Source of the DNA: CAWJJM01 sp963843275
GTDB lineage: Bacteria > Acidobacteriota > Thermoanaerobaculia > Multivoradales > JBCCEF01
Direction of reading: 5' to 3'
DNA: 10,320 nt
Assembly (NCBI GenBank): GCA_963843275.1
Contig: CAWJJM010000001.1
Coordinates: forward strand, 1-10,320
Position numbers and translations under genes: made by a program. The notes below the pieces were generated by a model, which saw nothing but the letters and a program-made list of their open reading frames with translations, did no database searches and had not been told where the DNA came from. This document shows positions 7,099 to 10,320 of this stretch, in pieces; within the stretch, counting starts at the first letter, position 1; every line of letters starts with the position of its first letter.

Positions 7099-8135
7099 CA
7101 CGCCGCCCCGCGGGCGGTCTGGCGGATGATCCGCAGCATCGCGGCGAGGACGTCCTCGCTGTCCTCCAGCATGGCGGCGCGGCGCGCCGCCCACTCGGCG
7201 TCGAGGTCCGGCCGCGCCAGCCACCCTTCGGCCACCTCCAGGCCGGCGGCCAGGTCGTCGCACAGGGCGGCCAGCCGGTAGCGCGTGGCGAGCGCGTTGA
7301 GGTAGCCGGTGCGCAGCGGGTTGCAGTACACCGCCGGCGTGCCGAGGACGGCGGCCTCGGCGGCCATGGTGCCGCCCTCGCCGAGGAACAGGCGGGACAG
7401 CGCCAGCAGGTGGTGGACGTGCTCCACCGGCACCGGGTTGGCGAGCGCCGCCAGGTCCGGCGGCAGCCCGCCTTCGGCCGACAGCACCACCCTGCCGAAG
7501 CGCGACAGGCGCTCGACGACGCGGCGCAGCTCGTCGGCCGAGGTGCCGCGCAGCCCGACGTCGTGGGCCGCCGTCCACGCCACCGTGCGCAGCACCAGCA
7601 GCGGCTCGGCGTCGGGGTCGAGCCCGTGGCGCCGCAGCACCTCGGGGTCGGGCCGGAAGCGCTGCGGCGCCAGGTAGGCCATCACCGGGAAGCCGCGGAA
7701 ACGGACCTGGCGGCGGCCGTAGTCCTTCTCGTAGCCGGTGCCGGTGACGATGCGGCTGGCGAAGGGCAGCGACAGCGCCGCCTGCAGGCGCGCGTGCTCG
7801 GTGTCCTCGAAGACCACCCGCGGCACGCCGAGCAGCGCTCCGGGCAGCCCGATCGAGATGCCCATGCGGGCGACCATCACGCTCGGCCGGAAGCGGCGGG
7901 CCACCGCGAGCATCCGCGCGTTGCGCTCCACCAGCTCGACGGCGAGACCCGCCAGGCCGCGGCGGAGGGTGCTCAAGCGCTGGTGCTCGATGCCGAGGGA
8001 GTCGAGCAGCGCCAGCTCGACGTCCTTGCCGCGCGAGGTGACCAGCACCGCCGAGCCCTCGGCGGCGAAGGCGCGCACCACGTGCTTGAAGAAGTGGACC
8101 TGGGCCGGATGGGTGACGTCGACGAGGACCCGCAT
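7098..8135 (-). CDS. DUF354 family protein (GT-B-like fold)
   Basis: A 345-residue protein matching DUF354, a family related in fold to UDP-GlcNAc 2-epimerases and GT-B glycosyltransferases. Recognisable parts are the N-terminal signature MRVLVDVTHPAQVHFFKHVV, then GALLGVPRVVFEDTEHA at about 101-117. The C-terminal loop LGEGGTMAAEAAVLGTPAVY (about residues 252-271) occupies the nucleotide-sugar site in related folds. No experimentally defined activity is known to me for this family; an epimerase or transferase acting on a sugar nucleotide or lipid-linked sugar is the reasonable guess. The ATG shares one base with the stop of the GT2 gene (TGATG) and its own stop shares one base with the GT4 start, so all three should be co-translated. 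No signal peptide or membrane helix is evident. Confidence 0.88.
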   Translation of the reverse strand: MRVLVDVTHPAQVHFFKHVVRAFAAEGSAVLVTSRGKDVELALLDSLGIEHQRLSTLRRGLAGLAVELVERNARMLAVARRFRPSVMVARMGISIGLPGALLGVPRVVFEDTEHARLQAALSLPFASRIVTGTGYEKDYGRRQVRFRGFPVMAYLAPQRFRPDPEVLRRHGLDPDAEPLLVLRTVAWTAAHDVGLRGTSADELRRVVERLSRFGRVVLSAEGGLPPDLAALANPVPVEHVHHLLALSRLFLGEGGTMAAEAAVLGTPAVYCNPLRTGYLNALATRYRLAALCDDLAAGLEVAEGWLARPDLDAEWAARRAAMLEDSEDVLAAMLRIIRQTARGAA

Positions 8136-9229
8136 CAGCGCGGATCGGGGCCGCGGTCGAAGCGCTGCCGCTTGAGGTGGAAGAGGATCTTTTCCTGGTT
8201 CAACCGCATGCGCACCAGCATGTCGCCGAGCACTCCCATCAGCAGGGCGAGGATCCCCACGAAGCCGAGCGAGCCGCCGACGAAACCGGCCCAGATGTGG
8301 GGGAAGAAGGCGCCGGTGCGCAGGTAGTGGACGAGCAGGAAGCCGAGCAGCGCCGCGGCACCGGCGAGGAAGACCGCGGCCACCGTGGCGAAGAAGGTGA
8401 ACGGGCGATAGGAGACGAAGGCGCGCAGCATGATGGAGGCCGAGCGCACGCCGTAGCGCCAGACGCTGGAGGCGATCCGCGACTCGCCGAACTCGCGCAC
8501 GCCGCGCACCGCCAGCGGCACCTCGACGATGTGCAGCCCCTTGTAGGCGAGGTCGAGGAACGTCTCCTGGGTGTAGGTGAAGCCGCCGAACAGGTTGAGC
8601 TGCAAGAGCGCGTCGCGGCTCAGCGCCCGGAAGCCGCACGAGACGTCGTGGAAGCGGTTGCCGGTGAGCAGCGCCACGATGCCCGCCACCCGGCGGTTGC
8701 CCCAGCGCTTGATCCACGGCATCTCGGGCACCAGGTCGCGGCGCGCGAACCGCGAGGCGGTCGCCATGTCCGCCTCGCCGGCGACCAGGGGAGCGACGAG
8801 CTGCGGGATGTGCGCGGGGTCGAACTGGCCGTCGCCGTCGATGGTCACCGCCACGTCGGCCCCCAGCTCGAGGGCGCGGCGGACGCCGTCGCGGAAGGTG
8901 CGGCCGAGGCCGAGGTTGCGGGAGTGGCGCAGCACGTGGGCGCCCGCCTGGCGGGCCCGCTCGGCGGTGCGGTCGGCGGAGCCGTCGTCCACCACCACCA
9001 CCTCGACGCGGGCGAAGCCCGGCACCTGCCGCGGCACGCCGGCGACGACGGCGGCGACGGTGGCCTCCTCGTCGAGACAGGGGACCACCACCACCAGGGT
9101 GCGCGCGGCCGGTTGCGGGGCGGGCTGCGAGGCGGGCTGCGAGACGGTGTGCGAGGTGGTCTCCGAGAGGGGCTCCGCACCCGTGGCAACCCCGCCGGCG
9201 GGCGGCGATGGGTCGGGCTGCATATCCAT
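8135..9229 (-). CDS. GT2 glycosyltransferase, polyprenyl-phosphate-sugar synthase-like, with C-terminal membrane helices
   Basis: A 364-residue GT-A enzyme, first gene of the operon. After a repetitive disordered tail (residues about 21-42, S-Q-P-A and S-x-T-x tetrapeptides) come TLVVVVPCLDEE, VEVVVVDDGSADRT (Asp81-Asp82) and the metal/nucleotide motif TIDGDGQFD (DGD at 121-123). FHDVSCGFRAL follows near 173-183. Two hydrophobic helices follow at about 268-292 and 304-328. This layout is shared by dolichol/polyprenyl-phosphate mannose or glucose synthases and DPM1-like bacterial proteins, which move a sugar from an NDP donor to a polyprenyl phosphate at the inner face. The product would suit the GT-C enzyme encoded divergently next door. 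ATG 9229 is used; an in-frame ATG at 9223 would drop two residues. No Shine-Dalgarno is visible upstream of either ATG. Confidence 0.88.
   Translation of the reverse strand: MDMQPDPSPPAGGVATGAEPLSETTSHTVSQPASQPAPQPAARTLVVVVPCLDEEATVAAVVAGVPRQVPGFARVEVVVVDDGSADRTAERARQAGAHVLRHSRNLGLGRTFRDGVRRALELGADVAVTIDGDGQFDPAHIPQLVAPLVAGEADMATASRFARRDLVPEMPWIKRWGNRRVAGIVALLTGNRFHDVSCGFRALSRDALLQLNLFGGFTYTQETFLDLAYKGLHIVEVPLAVRGVREFGESRIASSVWRYGVRSASIMLRAFVSYRPFTFFATVAAVFLAGAAALLGFLLVHYLRTGAFFPHIWAGFVGGSLGFVGILALLMGVLGDMLVRMRLNQEKILFHLKRQRFDRGPDPR
9120..9179. repeat. 12-bp degenerate tandem repeats in the GT2 N-terminus
   Basis: Five 12-bp units run head to tail. Two are identical (GCGGGCTGCGAG at 9120 and 9132) and three are diverged (9144, 9156, 9168). 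On the coding minus strand they give tetrapeptides of the type SETT, SHTV, SQPA, SQPA. The array explains the low-complexity N-terminal tail ahead of the catalytic domain. Confidence 0.85.
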
Positions 9230-9234
9230 GAAGC

Positions 9235-9242
9235 ACTATACT
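9235..9242. promoter_or_regulatory. Possible divergent -10 elements between GT2 and GT-C genes
   Basis: The sequence CTATACT here is the only AT-rich patch in the gap. On the minus strand TATAGT (9240-9235) lies at -11 to -6 from the GT2 ATG and would give a leaderless message. On the plus strand TATACT (9237-9242) could serve the GT-C gene with a leader of about 60 nt. Each matches TATAAT at five of six positions. No good -35 is seen for either, so use of both is speculative. Confidence 0.35.
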
Positions 9243-9254
9243 ACCGGCCGATCC

Positions 9255-9300
9255 ACCGCCCCACAGACGACCGCCTCACAGACGACCGCCCCACCCGACG
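9255..9300. repeat. Three 15-bp direct repeats upstream of the GT-C gene
   Basis: Units ACCGCCCCACAGACG (9255-9269) and ACCGCCTCACAGACG (9270-9284) differ by one base; a third, ACCGCCCCACCCGACG (9285-9300), is one base longer. The heptamer GACGACC recurs at 9266 and 9281, the same core and spacing as in the array at the methyltransferase start. If translated in the frame of the GT-C gene the repeats give TDDRL and TDDRP. Confidence 0.8.
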
Positions 9301-9307
9301 CCTCGCC

Positions 9308-10320
9308 TTGAGACCCGACACCCGCAACCGCAGGGAGCGCCTGGCCCTGCTCCTCGTCCTCCTGGTCGCCTGCGCCGGCCTCAAGCTGGCCTTCAACCCC
9401 GGTCTCGGCCGCAACTCCCTCGACGGCGACTACTACTTCCAGGTCGCCCGCCACGTCATGGAGGGGGACGGCGTGGAGACCAGCGTCTCGCTCTACCACC
9501 AGGGGTTGAAGGAGCTGCCGGCGCCGACCAACATCTACCCCCTGTGGCCGTTGCTGCTCGGCTACGCCGGTGGCCTGATCGGCCTGTTCCCGGCCGCCGC
9601 GCTGCTGCCCGAGATCCTCTTCCTCGTCGACCTGGTGCTGCTCTACGTCCTCGCCCTGCGGCTGGCCGCCGCCTGGGGCACGCCGGCGACCCTGCTCGCC
9701 GGCGGCTCCACCCTCGACTTCGGTCACCTGGCCGTGGCGTTGTTCGCCACCAACCACGTCTTCTTCCAGTTCACCTCGCTGCCCTATACCGAGGCGCTCG
9801 CCTTCGGTCTCGCGTTCGCCGCTCTGATCGGCTCGACCGCGCCGTGGAGCGCGGCGGCTGGTGGCGGTTCGCGGCCAGCGGGCTTCTCGCCGCGGCGGCG
9901 TTCGATACCCGCTCGCAGATGGTCATGCTGATTCCGGCGATGGTCGGTGCCCTGGTGGTGGCCGGCCTGCGTCGCCGTCACTATCTCCGTGCCGCCGGCA
10001 TCGTTCTCGGCTCCGCGGTCGCCGGGTTCCTGCCCTGGCTGGTCTACGTGGCGACCTTCGTCAAGCCGTTCACGCTGAAGGCTCTCCTCAGCATCGGAGC
10101 CTTCCGCCAGACACCCGAAATCGCACCGTTCAACTGGGGGGTGCCGACCGCCTCGGTCGCCGAGTACTGGCTCAACCGCCTGTCGGGCCTCGGCGTCGCC
10201 TTCGATCCGCGCAGCAGCCAGTCCTACGTCGCCTCGTTCGGGCTGGTGGCGTTGCTGGTGCCGGCGGCCCCCTCCTGTTCGCCGCGCGGCTGCCGCGCCG
10301 CGGGTTGCACGCGCGCAGCT
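9308..10320 (+). CDS. GT-C-type polytopic glycosyltransferase, partial and frameshifted
   Basis: N-terminal two-thirds or so of a multi-pass membrane protein resembling the ArnT/PMT-type GT-C enzymes that use polyprenyl-phosphate sugars on the extracytoplasmic face. A first helix (LALLLVLLVACAGLKLAF) is followed by a loop with SLDGDYYFQVARHVMEGDG; acidic residues at this place (DGD at 9422-9430) are typical GT-C catalytic residues. NIYPLWPLLLGYAGGLIG and several more helices follow. The frame runs to about 9845, continues one frame over as RGGWWRFAASGLLAAAAFDT, and shifts again near 10262-10270 to read GPLLFAARLPRRGL. Each change equals one missing base. The right end is cut by the window. 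TTG 9308 is the only start seen in frame before the first helix; an ATG at 9228 is in the adjacent frame and would need another lost base. Sugar and acceptor are unknown. Confidence 0.75.

Noticed and set aside
8177..9307. Long plus-strand open frame leading into the GT-C gene, with a His-rich stretch
   Set aside because: It is the antisense of the GT2 gene; His, Gln and Arg richness comes from reading GC-rich codons backwards, and it has no family resemblance until the first helix after 9308.
64..10272. Programmed ribosomal frameshifting to explain the broken genes
   Set aside because: No slippery heptamer with a following pseudoknot is evident, and five events in three unrelated genes fit sequence error or mutation better.

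Overview
The window is very GC-rich bacterial DNA, densely packed with long genes that overlap or nearly touch. It looks like a chromosomal envelope-glycan locus of a diderm bacterium such as an acidobacterium, myxobacterium or relative. That placement is an inference from GC content, a lipoprotein signal peptide and the gene families. I see no tRNA, rRNA, insertion sequence, CRISPR array or phage gene.

Layout. (1) Plus strand, 2-67: the last codons of an upstream gene, overlapping by ATGA the start (64) of a multi-TM LtaS-type phospho-group transferase/sulfatase ending at 2011. Its first 60 codons are broken by two apparent one-base losses. (2) Minus strand, 2016-3398: a lipoprotein of the alkaline phosphatase/phosphodiesterase superfamily, convergent with gene 1 across a 4-bp gap. 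(3) Plus strand, 3501-4340: a SAM methyltransferase that starts inside a 15-bp tandem repeat, divergent from the lipoprotein. (4) Minus strand, 9229 down to 4152: a tightly coupled five-gene operon. Its order is GT2 polyprenyl-phosphate-sugar synthase-like enzyme, DUF354 GT-B-fold protein, GT4 glycosyltransferase (frameshifted), SAM methyltransferase, and LPG_synthase_TM/YbhN-like membrane protein. Junction overlaps are 1, 1, 8 and 4 bp. (5) Plus strand, about 9308 to the right edge: a GT-C-type polytopic glycosyltransferase, divergent from the GT2, frameshifted twice and cut by the window end.

How the genes may work together (inference). The GT2 enzyme would load a sugar onto a polyprenyl phosphate. 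The YbhN-like protein might handle lipid or lipid-linked intermediates in the membrane. The GT-C enzyme would use the lipid-linked sugar on the outer face. The GT4, DUF354 protein and methyltransferases would build or decorate the glycan, and the two AP-superfamily enzymes could add or remove phospho-substituents in the periplasm. The gene set resembles a surface glycan or glycolipid pathway; I do not recognise it as a named system.

Two cautions. Three genes are interrupted by indels. Four of the five shifts fit loss of a single base, and the fifth fits loss of two bases or gain of one, so assembly error is as likely as real decay. Short tandem repeats cluster at the 5' ends of the genes that do not start by overlap, and two of those clusters share a GACGACC core at 15-bp spacing.
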